This document shows positions 35,235-43,173 of a DNA stretch of 64,000 nt, piece after piece (position 1 is the first letter of the stretch; each line of letters opens with the position of its first letter). The position numbers and the translations under genes were made by a program. The notes below the pieces were generated by a model, which did not search any database, was not told the DNA's origin, and worked only from the letters and a program-made list of their open reading frames with translations. This DNA comes from Myxococcus stipitatus DSM 14675. GTDB lineage: Bacteria; Myxococcota; Myxococcia; Myxococcales; Myxococcaceae. The stretch is taken from positions 8,745,501 through 8,809,500 of the forward strand of contig NC_020126.1 in assembly GCF_000331735.1 (NCBI RefSeq), given 5' to 3'.

Positions 35235-35573
35235 TGATACCCCATCGTGACGACGCAACCCCGCTCGGAGCCGCGTCACCTCCAGAGATGGAGTCTGGGG
35301 ATTCTATTTTAAGTCCTTTTATTCAAGACAGACGACCGACCCCTGACGACATAGGCGATGATTTGTCATTGTTCGCGCGGCCCCTTGTCCCATCGTTGCA
35401 CCCGCTCGGACCTGCCCCCGTCTCACGGTGGGAACGGAAATGGACAGGGGCTCATCCACGAAGCGAGGGTTGACCGGAAACTCCCGCAGAGTCGCGACGT
35501 CCTTCATCAGGCGCGGGCGACTGCCCCCCGCCCCGCGACAGGAGGTCCTCTTCCGTGTGAAATGGTGTGCGCG
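35235..35573. other. 339-base non-coding stretch with AT-rich island
   Basis: Positions about 35300-35330 form an AT-rich island (CTATTTTAAG, CCTTTTATTC) in an otherwise GC-rich region. This may be the former promoter of the truncated protease to its left. No gene or repeat is supported. Confidence 0.45.
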
Positions 35574-35823
35574 CTGACAGCTCTGAGCCACACCTACCAG
35601 TCCAGCGCTCCCTCGGAGCTGGTGACGGCCGGCCGAAGCCAGGCCCTGCGCGCCTTGTCTCGCGTCGTAGGGACCCGCTTCCACATTCCCCCGCCATGCT
35701 CCACCGAATCCTCCTGGAGGCGGACCCCGTGGTGACATGCGGATGCGGCATGCTCCGCTTCGAGGGCGTCTCCGGCTGTGCCAACACCTACGCCCGCGCG
35801 GACCTCACCCCGTCGGCCTATAG
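35574..35823 (+). pseudogene. Degraded 5' copy of the SWIM-domain gene at 37803
   Basis: This stretch matches the first 340 bases of the SWIM gene with high identity (coding SHTYQxSAPSELVTAG, RALSRVVGTRFHIPP, RFEGVSGCANTYARADLTPS in relic form). The start ATG is CTG (35574). About 90 bases after GCCCTGCGC are deleted. A further frame break lies near 35692, and the copy ends abruptly at 35823, where the LysR remnant begins. It is a dead tandem paralogue of the intact gene 2.2 kb away. Confidence 0.8.
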
Positions 35824-36024
35824 CAGGGGGCGGGTGCGGACCTCAGGGCCGAGGGGACCTTGAACCCCGATGTCGAGGTCCACCGTGCCGTCGCGCAAGG
35901 CGTTCACGTCCTCGTCTCCCTCCACGACGAACCGCAGTGACACGTGCATGCGCTCCGCCGCCTTGGCGACGCTGAAGTCACGCAAGAGCGCGTCCAGGGT
36001 GGCGAGGAGATTGAGGTCGGACAT
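35818..36024 (-). pseudogene. LysR regulator remnant with internal deletion
   Basis: The ORF opens MSDLNLLATLDALLRDFSVA, a LysR N-terminal helix and start of the HTH. After AAERMHVS it jumps to LRFVVEGDEDVNALRDGTVD, typical of the effector-binding domain. About 100 residues between are missing. It ends at a TAG formed at the junction with the SWIM relic, so the C-terminus is also gone. Confidence 0.65.
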
Positions 36025-36284
36025 GGGCACGAGAAGCGATGGTGGATTCGCAATGATGCACGCAGCCCAGGGACGCTGCCAGCAGTTCGCATGACTGTAC
36101 CGGCGGGACGTTTCACAGCGCCCGCGGCGCTGGGAGCGTGAAGGAAGACATCCTCGAGGAGGCAGCGCGCGTGACGCCATTCTCCTGGCGCATGGAGACA
36201 GTCCTTGGTGACCACCACGCGCCCGAGCCTCGAGCGGTCTCTTGGCTTGATGTTCCTCGGGGCCATGTTATGCGCCGGAGGGCA

Positions 36285-37112
36285 ATGACTGCTCCCGCTT
36301 CGTTCCCGAATCATTCGTATGAGGGCGCCATGCGCCTCGGACACAGGTTGGTGGTTCGCGACACCGACGTGAGCCCCGCGCTGTCGGTGTCGGTCGACTG
36401 CGTGAGCGGCCTCTGGCACGCGTGGTTGCGGCGAGACGGCGAGCGGCCCGTGGCGCTGATGTTGGTGCACGAGGCGCATCTCTCCCGAGCCTCTGAGGAG
36501 TTCGAGGTGTTTCACGGTCAGCACGCCGCTGGAGTCGCGGTGCTGGTGCGTGCGCTCAACGCCCCGGCGCTGGAGAAGCTGCCCGACGTCCGCGCGATGA
36601 TCGCCGCGGTCGACAGCGAGACGAATCGCAAGCTCGTCTCGATGGCCCATCGCAACGAACCCGAGTTCGTCGAACGATGGAATCGGGGCCCTCAGACGGT
36701 GCTGGTCCACGACGAACGCTTCGTCAGCCAGGAGCCCACGGACCTGAGCGGCGGCCACGGCATGCTCGAGCTCGGCGGCTTCTGGGCGCGCACCACCGGG
36801 CTCGATGGCTGGAGTGTGGTGGGTCTCGATGACGCGGACCTCGCCGTCCTGGTGCGCATCAACCTCTCGGGCGTGTTCGACCACAACTACCTCATCGACA
36901 AGCGCTCGGCGGAGCTCGCTGCTCGCATGGCCCGGATGCCCGTGACCTCATCCGGTGCACCAGGGAAGCCCTACTCACCCAAGCAGCGGTATGCCGTCGG
37001 AGACGAGGTGGAACATGCCTCCTTTGGCGCCGGTCGAGTCGTCGAGGTCATGGGCAACAAGATGAACGTCTTGTTTTCGGTGGGAGCGAAGACGCTCGTG
37101 CATGGGCGCTGA
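36285..37112 (+). CDS. Uncharacterised protein with C-terminal Tudor/SH3-like domain
   Basis: 275 aa from ATG 36285, preceded by GGAGGGCA. ATG 36330 (GAGGG five bases upstream) is a good alternative, since codon bias becomes clear there. The first 220 residues match nothing I recognise, but the sequence is coding by third-position bias. The last 45 residues (YAVGDEVEHASFGAGRVVEV followed by KMNVLFSVGAKTLVHGR) form a small beta-barrel module like that at the C-terminus of UvrD/PcrA-type helicases, used for binding RNA polymerase or nucleic acid. Upstream, 36025-36284 has no supported gene. Confidence 0.6.
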   Translation: MTAPASFPNHSYEGAMRLGHRLVVRDTDVSPALSVSVDCVSGLWHAWLRRDGERPVALMLVHEAHLSRASEEFEVFHGQHAAGVAVLVRALNAPALEKLPDVRAMIAAVDSETNRKLVSMAHRNEPEFVERWNRGPQTVLVHDERFVSQEPTDLSGGHGMLELGGFWARTTGLDGWSVVGLDDADLAVLVRINLSGVFDHNYLIDKRSAELAARMARMPVTSSGAPGKPYSPKQRYAVGDEVEHASFGAGRVVEVMGNKMNVLFSVGAKTLVHGR

Positions 37113-37275
37113 GCCACGGCGCATGGACGTGGCTCGGCCGCATCACCAGCACGTCCCGCCGCTCCGACGCCGCCGGCCGTCTCTCTTCCTGCGCTCCTGG
37201 CTCACGCGCGCAAGACACCGCGCCTTTTCAGGCGCGTCTCCAACCCTGGGTCCATGAACCCATCGAGCGTGCCCC

Positions 37276-37665
37276 TCACGCGCTCCGCGGGTGGCCCCTC
37301 CGCCGCCACGGTCCGATGAGCGTCATCAGCAGGGGAGCCAGGGCCTGAATCACGACGCCTCCCCGGAAGGCCGCGGCGTCCTGGGCGGAGAGCTCCGCCG
37401 CCAGCATCGGCCCCACCTCCGAGCTGAGCAGGTTGAGCTGGAGCCAGAAGAGCGCCCACACCCCCGAGAGCCCACCGGCGACCATCCACAGGCGGCCTCG
37501 GCGAGGCAGTGCCAATGCCAGGCACACCCCACACATCACGAGCGTCGCCAGGACAGGAGCGGGCTCCCACGGAAACAACTGCTTGTCCGCGACTTCCGCG
37601 TGAACCCCGCTCGGGAGCAGCAGCACCCCGAGCCCACCCCAGATTGCATCCCTCGTCCTTCGCAT
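37276..37665 (-). CDS. Small membrane protein of unknown function
   Basis: 129 aa from ATG 37665, with GGGGCAGG upstream. There is an N-terminal signal-like helix (AIWGGLGVLLLPSGVHA), then helices LATLVMCGVCLALAL, LWMVAGGLSGVWALFWLQL and GGVVIQALAPLLMTLIG. No motif is recognised. It is divergent from the SWIM gene 137 bases away, and 37113-37275 behind it appears non-coding. Confidence 0.55.
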   Translation of the reverse strand: MRRTRDAIWGGLGVLLLPSGVHAEVADKQLFPWEPAPVLATLVMCGVCLALALPRRGRLWMVAGGLSGVWALFWLQLNLLSSEVGPMLAAELSAQDAAAFRGGVVIQALAPLLMTLIGPWRRRGHPRSA

Positions 37666-37802
37666 TCGCCTGCCCCTCGACACGACTCCGGCCCGCCGCC
37701 TCGTCACGAGAAGGGACACGTGGGGTGCCCGCTCGACTCGGCCACGCTAGAATGGCCGAGACTTCCAGCTCCTGCCATCGGCGGCGGACGTGAGGCTGCA
37801 CG

Positions 37803-39176
37803 ATGACGGCCCTGAGCCACACCTACCAGTACAGCGCTCCCTCGGAGCTGGTGACGGCCGGACGAGGCCAGGCCCTGCGCCTCATGACGTCCGGCGGAGG
37901 CGCGCCCCAGCCCTACTTCTTCGAGGGCAGGCTGCTCCACCCTCGCCCCACCGCGCTGGCCTTGCGCGCCTTGTCCCGCGTCGTGGGGACGCGCTTCCAC
38001 ATTCCTCCCGCCATGATCCACCGCATCCTGATGGCGGCGGACCCCGTGGTGACGTGCGGACGCGGCATGCTCCGCTTCGAGGGCTTCTCCGGCTGCGCCA
38101 GCACCTACGCCCGCGTGGACCTCACGCCGTCGGCCTATGAGGGCGACGTCGCCTCCTTCGGCACCACCAACGTGGACTTCAACGCCCCCATGCGCGCCGC
38201 GCTGGCCACGGTGCGCACCGATGAGCCGCTCGCGCTCTCCGTCGGGCACGCGGAGGTGGTGCTCGAGCGAGGGGAGTCTCGCGTCGTCGAGCGCAAGGTG
38301 CCACTGCCGCTGCGGTGGCTGAAGGGCTTCGCCGAGGTGCAGGCCTACCTCGCCCGGCTGGAACCCTTCGCGGAGCTGTCCGCCACGGAGGCCCTGCGCT
38401 TCCTGCGCGGCCTGCCTCGCACGAAGACCGACAAGCGGCCCCACTTCCTCGTGCCCCAGGGCCGCTCCGTGCGGCTGAGCGCCACGCCCGCCGCCGGCGC
38501 GATGCGGCTGACGGGCATGGAGCGACTGCGCGTGCTGGAGGACCTGGCCCCATTCGCCAAGGGGCTCACCCTTCACGCGGACCCGCGAGGCCAGGCCAGC
38601 GCCTTCGTCCTGGACCTGGGCACCCAGCGCTTCACGCTCGCGCTCTCCAGCGAGGTGTGGCGCGGCTTCTCCGGTGAAGGCCAGACGCTGACGGCCCTGG
38701 CCCAGCGACCCACCGTGGAGCAGCTCCTCTCCTCCCTGCGCGCCGAGCTGCGCTGGGAGTCCGTGCTGGAGACCGCCTCGCTCGCGGGCAAGCTGTCCTC
38801 GACCGAGGACCTCGTGTGGCATGGGCTCCAGGTGCTCGGCGTCCGAGGGCTGGTGGGCTTCGACTCGCAGGTCCGCGCCTTCTTCCACCGCGAGCTGCCC
38901 TTCGACTTCGCGCAGGTGGAGGCCCTCGCGCCACGGCTCGCGGCTGCGCGCACGCTCCTGGAGGCCGGGGCACTGGAAGCCGACGCGGCGGTGGCCAGCG
39001 CGTACTGGGTGCGCGGCTCGAGCGCCACGTACCATGTGCGGCTGGACGAAGGCTTTGCCCCCGTGAGCTGTGGCTGTACATGGTTCGCGAAGCACGGGCT
39101 GGAGCGAGGCCCCTGCAAACACCTTCTCGCCGCTCAACTCCACGCCACCCGCTCCGAGGACTCCGATACCCCATGA
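37803..39176 (+). CDS. SWIM zinc-finger protein
   Basis: 457 aa. The C-terminal SWIM motif is CGCTWFAKHGLERGPCKH (about residues 425-442; CxC...CxH), a zinc-binding domain for protein or DNA contact. The rest is predicted alpha/beta with no known enzyme motif. Its N-terminal half has a degraded copy at 35574-35823. The TGA overlaps the ATG of the DUF6493 gene, so the two are translated together and their products probably act as one complex. Related SWIM proteins sit beside MoxR-ATPase/vWA or WGR-type genes in other bacteria (family knowledge); none is visible here. Confidence 0.85.
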   Translation: MTALSHTYQYSAPSELVTAGRGQALRLMTSGGGAPQPYFFEGRLLHPRPTALALRALSRVVGTRFHIPPAMIHRILMAADPVVTCGRGMLRFEGFSGCASTYARVDLTPSAYEGDVASFGTTNVDFNAPMRAALATVRTDEPLALSVGHAEVVLERGESRVVERKVPLPLRWLKGFAEVQAYLARLEPFAELSATEALRFLRGLPRTKTDKRPHFLVPQGRSVRLSATPAAGAMRLTGMERLRVLEDLAPFAKGLTLHADPRGQASAFVLDLGTQRFTLALSSEVWRGFSGEGQTLTALAQRPTVEQLLSSLRAELRWESVLETASLAGKLSSTEDLVWHGLQVLGVRGLVGFDSQVRAFFHRELPFDFAQVEALAPRLAAARTLLEAGALEADAAVASAYWVRGSSATYHVRLDEGFAPVSCGCTWFAKHGLERGPCKHLLAAQLHATRSEDSDTP

Positions 39177-41935
39177 CATCCCGCACCCTCGATGACGTCC
39201 TGGCCGCCCCCAGCCCCGCGGCATGCGCCGCGCTGCTCCAGGGGATGACGCCAGACCAGCGTCGCCAGCTCGGCGCCGAGGTGCTGCGGCGCCACAAGCA
39301 ATTCCAGGCGGAGGACCATACAGCCGAGAGCCGCTCCGCCCTGCTGCTCCGCATCGAGCAGGGCCGGGCCCTCACCCTGCTGTGTTTCCTCACCCTTCCT
39401 CCGTCTGAGTGGACCGAGCAGTTGTTGCTCGGGCTGCCGCTCGAGGCAGGAGAGGTGGCGGCGAAGCTGAAGCTGCCTGGATTCGACAGCGCGGCCGAGC
39501 GGCTCATCGAGCTCACGCCGAGGAACTACCTCGTGGCGCGCGCGCTGGTGCGCGAGGGCGTGTCTCGCCGCCCCACGCATGACAACTACACCCTGGGGCT
39601 GCTCTACGACACGCGCTTCGACGAGAACCCGCTCGACGTGGACCCGGACGTGCGCGAGCACGAGGTGTGGCGGCTGTTCGAGGTCGAGGGCGGCGGGGAG
39701 CGAAGTCTGGCCGCGCGGGACAAGTACACCTCCAAGGAGCAGACATGGACGCAGGCCTTCCTGCGACACATGCGGCAGGGAACCCTGGAGCGAGGGCGCC
39801 TGCTGGACGCCACCCTGGGCGCGCTGGAGCGCGACTTCGCGGCCTTCCGCGCCGGGTGGTTCTCCCGCTTCCACGAGGCGATGGAGCCCACTCCCGAGGA
39901 GTTGGAGCAGCACCGGGACCGCTACCTCCGCCTGCTGGGCAGCTCCATCCCCGCCACCGTCTCGCTCGCGCTCGAGGCGGTGACCACCCTGCATGCCCGA
40001 AGGCCGCTGGACCTGGACTCCGCGCTGCCCGCGCTCGAGCCCGTGGTGCTCGCCCGCCACAAGGGCACCGCGCTGCAGGCGGTGAAGCTGCTCAAGTCGA
40101 TGGGCACCTCCGCCGAGGGGGAGGAGCGCGAGCGTGTCGCCCTCGTCCTCGTCATGGGCTTCTCGCACGAGGCCGTGGATGTGCAGAAGGCCGTGCTGAA
40201 GGTGCTGGAGTCGCTCGCGAAGACCCCGGGTGACTCCCTGCGCGCAGCGGTCGCGGAGCGCGTGGACGGAGTCGCGGCATCCCTGAAGCCGCAGGTCCAG
40301 GCGTGGCTGGGACAGGGCGAAGCGCCGGCGGCGAAGCGCCTCCAGGCGCGGCCAGGTGAGGACTCCGCCTCGTCGACGACACCAGCAGGCCCCGCCTCGG
40401 GGAACCGGCCAGCGGCCACGGCGCCCGCCTCCCCCACCGATGCGCGCTTCGCCGTGTCTCCCATCACCACCGTCGACGAGCTGATCGCCGCGCTCTCCTC
40501 GTGCATCGAGGATGCGGGCAGCCCCATGGCCGTGGAGCGCGTGTTGGATGGTGTGGCCCGTCTCGGACGCCAGCGTCCCGACGACTTCGCGCGGAAGACC
40601 TCCGCCCTGGCCCAGCGCGCGAAGAAGCTCGGCGCGAAGTCCTACGGCGAGCCCCTCTCCTTCCACCTCGTCTGTCTCGCGCTCGCCTGGCTTGCCCCCG
40701 CGGGTGAGGCGCGCGCCACGCTGCGTGAGCTCCCCTGCGAGACGATGAAGCATGAGCACGACGTGTTCGTGCGGCTCTTCAACGAGCGCATCCAGGACAT
40801 CGCGCTGGCGCTCGACGCGGGGCGTGACGACGGCCTGCTCTCCATGCCCACGCATGACGGAGGCTGGATTGCCCCCGAGACCCTCGTGGACCGTCTGCGC
40901 TCGCGCGCCCCCGGAGCCGGTGAGCCCTCGCGGGCAGACCTGGGCCTCGCCCTGTACAGGCTCGCACCCCTAGAGGCGACACCCCAGCGCATCAAGGAAA
41001 GCCCCCAGGGACACGCCCTTCAGGTCCTCGCGTGGGCCCTGCGGATGAGCGAGACGGCCCCCTCCATGGAGGAACCGCTCGCCTCCATCGCCGCGAGGAT
41101 TCGAGGCGACACACCGCCCATCCGCTACACCTACGCTGTCCAGGCACGCGGCACGAAGCCCTACATCTTTCGCGAGGTCTTCATCACCGCCGAGCCACCC
41201 GCCACCCGCCATGAACGGACCGCGTCATGGGACCTCCCGAACATGATGACGGCCTCGAACCTGGGCGACGTGCTCAAGCCCTATCCTCGCTGGATGGCAA
41301 CGCTCTGGCCCTCGGGGATGGAGGCCTACTTCGCCAGCCAGGCGTACCCGCTGTCCTTCAACCTCGACTGGAACTCCGCGGTGTGGGGCAACGTCGCGAG
41401 CTATGAGCAGCTCCTGCATCCCTGGCTGCGAATGGGCCCCATGGCCCGGCTGGTCCTCGCCATGGGCCTCTCGGCCAAGGAGCCGGGTGAGCACGGCGTG
41501 AGCGCCGATGCCACCCTCGCCGCGCTCGACACCGGGAGGCTCACGGCGGAGGACCTCGGCGAGATGATGAGCGAGCTGCGCCCCACGGGACTCATCAACT
41601 CGAAGCGCTGGGCCGCGACGCTGGCGCGAGTGGCCAGCACCTCGGAGGCCCATGCCCTCCAGGTCGCCTGCATCCTCCAGCGCACCCTGCGCAAGACGGA
41701 GGGCCCGGCGCCTCGGGACGACGGCGCCCTGATGAAGCTCCTGCTGGAGCTGCTCGCCCAGACGCGGACGCGGCTCACGGACACCGAGGCCTGGGACTTC
41801 ATCCAGGGGACCTCGCACCGGAAGACCTTCGAGCCGCTCGCCCCTACGGCCTCAGCTGCTCCGCCACCGCCGCCAGCAGCGCCGAAAAAGACTCCTCGAA
41901 AAGCCGCACGCCGTCCACCGTCAGGCGGTCCGTGA
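39173..41935 (+). CDS. DUF6493-family large helical-repeat protein, partner of the SWIM protein
   Basis: 920 aa. The N-terminal third has the DUF6493-type pattern (LIELTPRNYLVARALVREG; THDNYTLGLLYDTRF). Middle residues 290-400 resemble HEAT-like helical repeats (SSIPATVSLALEAVTTLHA; HKGTALQAVKLLKSMG; HEAVDVQKAVLKVLESL). A Ser/Pro/Ala linker (about 405-440) leads to a C-terminal helical part. The end is Pro/Lys-rich (PPPPPAAPKKTPRKAARRPP). There is no enzyme motif. It is coupled to the SWIM gene by ATGA. Its last 92 bases overlap transaldolase on the other strand. It is probably a scaffold; the pathway is unknown. Confidence 0.75.
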   Translation: MTSRTLDDVLAAPSPAACAALLQGMTPDQRRQLGAEVLRRHKQFQAEDHTAESRSALLLRIEQGRALTLLCFLTLPPSEWTEQLLLGLPLEAGEVAAKLKLPGFDSAAERLIELTPRNYLVARALVREGVSRRPTHDNYTLGLLYDTRFDENPLDVDPDVREHEVWRLFEVEGGGERSLAARDKYTSKEQTWTQAFLRHMRQGTLERGRLLDATLGALERDFAAFRAGWFSRFHEAMEPTPEELEQHRDRYLRLLGSSIPATVSLALEAVTTLHARRPLDLDSALPALEPVVLARHKGTALQAVKLLKSMGTSAEGEERERVALVLVMGFSHEAVDVQKAVLKVLESLAKTPGDSLRAAVAERVDGVAASLKPQVQAWLGQGEAPAAKRLQARPGEDSASSTTPAGPASGNRPAATAPASPTDARFAVSPITTVDELIAALSSCIEDAGSPMAVERVLDGVARLGRQRPDDFARKTSALAQRAKKLGAKSYGEPLSFHLVCLALAWLAPAGEARATLRELPCETMKHEHDVFVRLFNERIQDIALALDAGRDDGLLSMPTHDGGWIAPETLVDRLRSRAPGAGEPSRADLGLALYRLAPLEATPQRIKESPQGHALQVLAWALRMSETAPSMEEPLASIAARIRGDTPPIRYTYAVQARGTKPYIFREVFITAEPPATRHERTASWDLPNMMTASNLGDVLKPYPRWMATLWPSGMEAYFASQAYPLSFNLDWNSAVWGNVASYEQLLHPWLRMGPMARLVLAMGLSAKEPGEHGVSADATLAALDTGRLTAEDLGEMMSELRPTGLINSKRWAATLARVASTSEAHALQVACILQRTLRKTEGPAPRDDGALMKLLLELLAQTRTRLTDTEAWDFIQGTSHRKTFEPLAPTASAAPPPPPAAPKKTPRKAARRPPSGGP

Positions 41936-42965
41936 GCGTCTTCATCGAGATGCCGCTCGCCTCCAGCTGACGCATCGTCTCCTTCGCGCCCGCGACATCC
42001 TCGACGAGGCTGGTACGCACCTTGCCGTGATCTCGGAACGCGTCGATGGTCGCGGGCGGCATCGTGTTGACGGTGTCCGGGCCGATGAGCTCCTCCACGT
42101 AGATGACGTCGCGGAGCTTCGGACTCTTGGTGCTGGTGCTCGCCCACAGCACGCGCTGCGCGCGAGCCCCCTTCGCCGCGAGCGCCTTCCAGCGCGGTGT
42201 GCTGAAGATCTCCTGGTACGAGCGATAGGCGAGCTTCGCGTTCGCGATGGCCACCTTGCCGCTCAAGCCCTCCAGCAGCTTGCGCTGCTCGGGAGAGACT
42301 CCGGCCGCCTTGAGGCGCTGCTCGATTTCCTTGTCGGCCGCCACGTCGATGCGGCTGACGAAGAACGAGGCCACGCTGGCCACCTTGCTCAAGTCTCCAC
42401 CCGTCTTGGCGAAGCGCTCCAGGCCGGTGAGGTAGGCATGGGCAATCTGCCGATAGCGCTCCTGGCTGAACAGCAGCGTCACGTTGATGTTGAGCCCCTC
42501 CGCGGTGAGCTGCTCGAACGCGGGGACACCCGCCTCCGTGCCGGGGACCTTCACCATCACGTTGGGACGGTCCAATTGCTTCCAGAGCCTGCGGGCCTCC
42601 TCCATCGTGGCCTGCGTCTGGTTCGCGAGCGCCGGGGACACCTCCAGCGAGGCGAAGCCATCCTTCCCCTTCAGCGCATCGAAGACGGGCCTGAAGACAT
42701 CCGCCGCGCCTTGGATATCGCGGATGGCGAGTTGCTCGTAGACGTCATTGGCGGAGAGCCCCTTGCCCCTCGCGGCGGTGAACAGGTCCGCGTAGTCCTG
42801 GCTGCCGGAGACCGCCTTCTGGAAGATGGTCGGGTTGGAGGTGAGGCCCTTGAGCCCATCCTCGTCGATGAGCTTCTTGAGGGTGCCGTGGGTGATGTAG
42901 CTCCGCTGGAGGTTGTCCATCCAGACGGCCTGGCCGAATTCCTCGAGCTGCCGCAGTGGGTTCAT
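41844..42965 (-). CDS. tal: Transaldolase
   Basis: 373 aa, the length of the longer bacterial/plant-type transaldolases. It moves a dihydroxyacetone unit between sugar phosphates in the pentose phosphate pathway. The Schiff-base lysine is in RPNVMVKVPGTEAG. DGLKGLTSNPTIFQKAV and NINVTLLFS are further family motifs. AGGGG lies 8-12 bases before the ATG. The 3' end overlaps the DUF6493 gene tail to tail. It is divergent from transketolase, giving a small pentose-phosphate locus. Confidence 0.95.
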   Translation of the reverse strand: MNPLRQLEEFGQAVWMDNLQRSYITHGTLKKLIDEDGLKGLTSNPTIFQKAVSGSQDYADLFTAARGKGLSANDVYEQLAIRDIQGAADVFRPVFDALKGKDGFASLEVSPALANQTQATMEEARRLWKQLDRPNVMVKVPGTEAGVPAFEQLTAEGLNINVTLLFSQERYRQIAHAYLTGLERFAKTGGDLSKVASVASFFVSRIDVAADKEIEQRLKAAGVSPEQRKLLEGLSGKVAIANAKLAYRSYQEIFSTPRWKALAAKGARAQRVLWASTSTKSPKLRDVIYVEELIGPDTVNTMPPATIDAFRDHGKVRTSLVEDVAGAKETMRQLEASGISMKTLTDRLTVDGVRLFEESFSALLAAVAEQLRP

Positions 42966-43173
42966 GGCGGGTCCCCTCGTGGGAGCAAGGTGCCTGTGCT
43001 CCGTGCCCCTCCTCCTGGCGGTAATGTGCCCATGCCTCCCCGGTCATGAGCGGGCCTCCGCGCGAATGCCTCCTTGCCGGGCTGCCCTCCGACGAGCAGT
43101 CCCTCACACCCGCCGCTTCTCCCGGGCCCCTTGCGTCAACACCCTACGAGGGTCCCCAGCCTGGAGAGAGACG

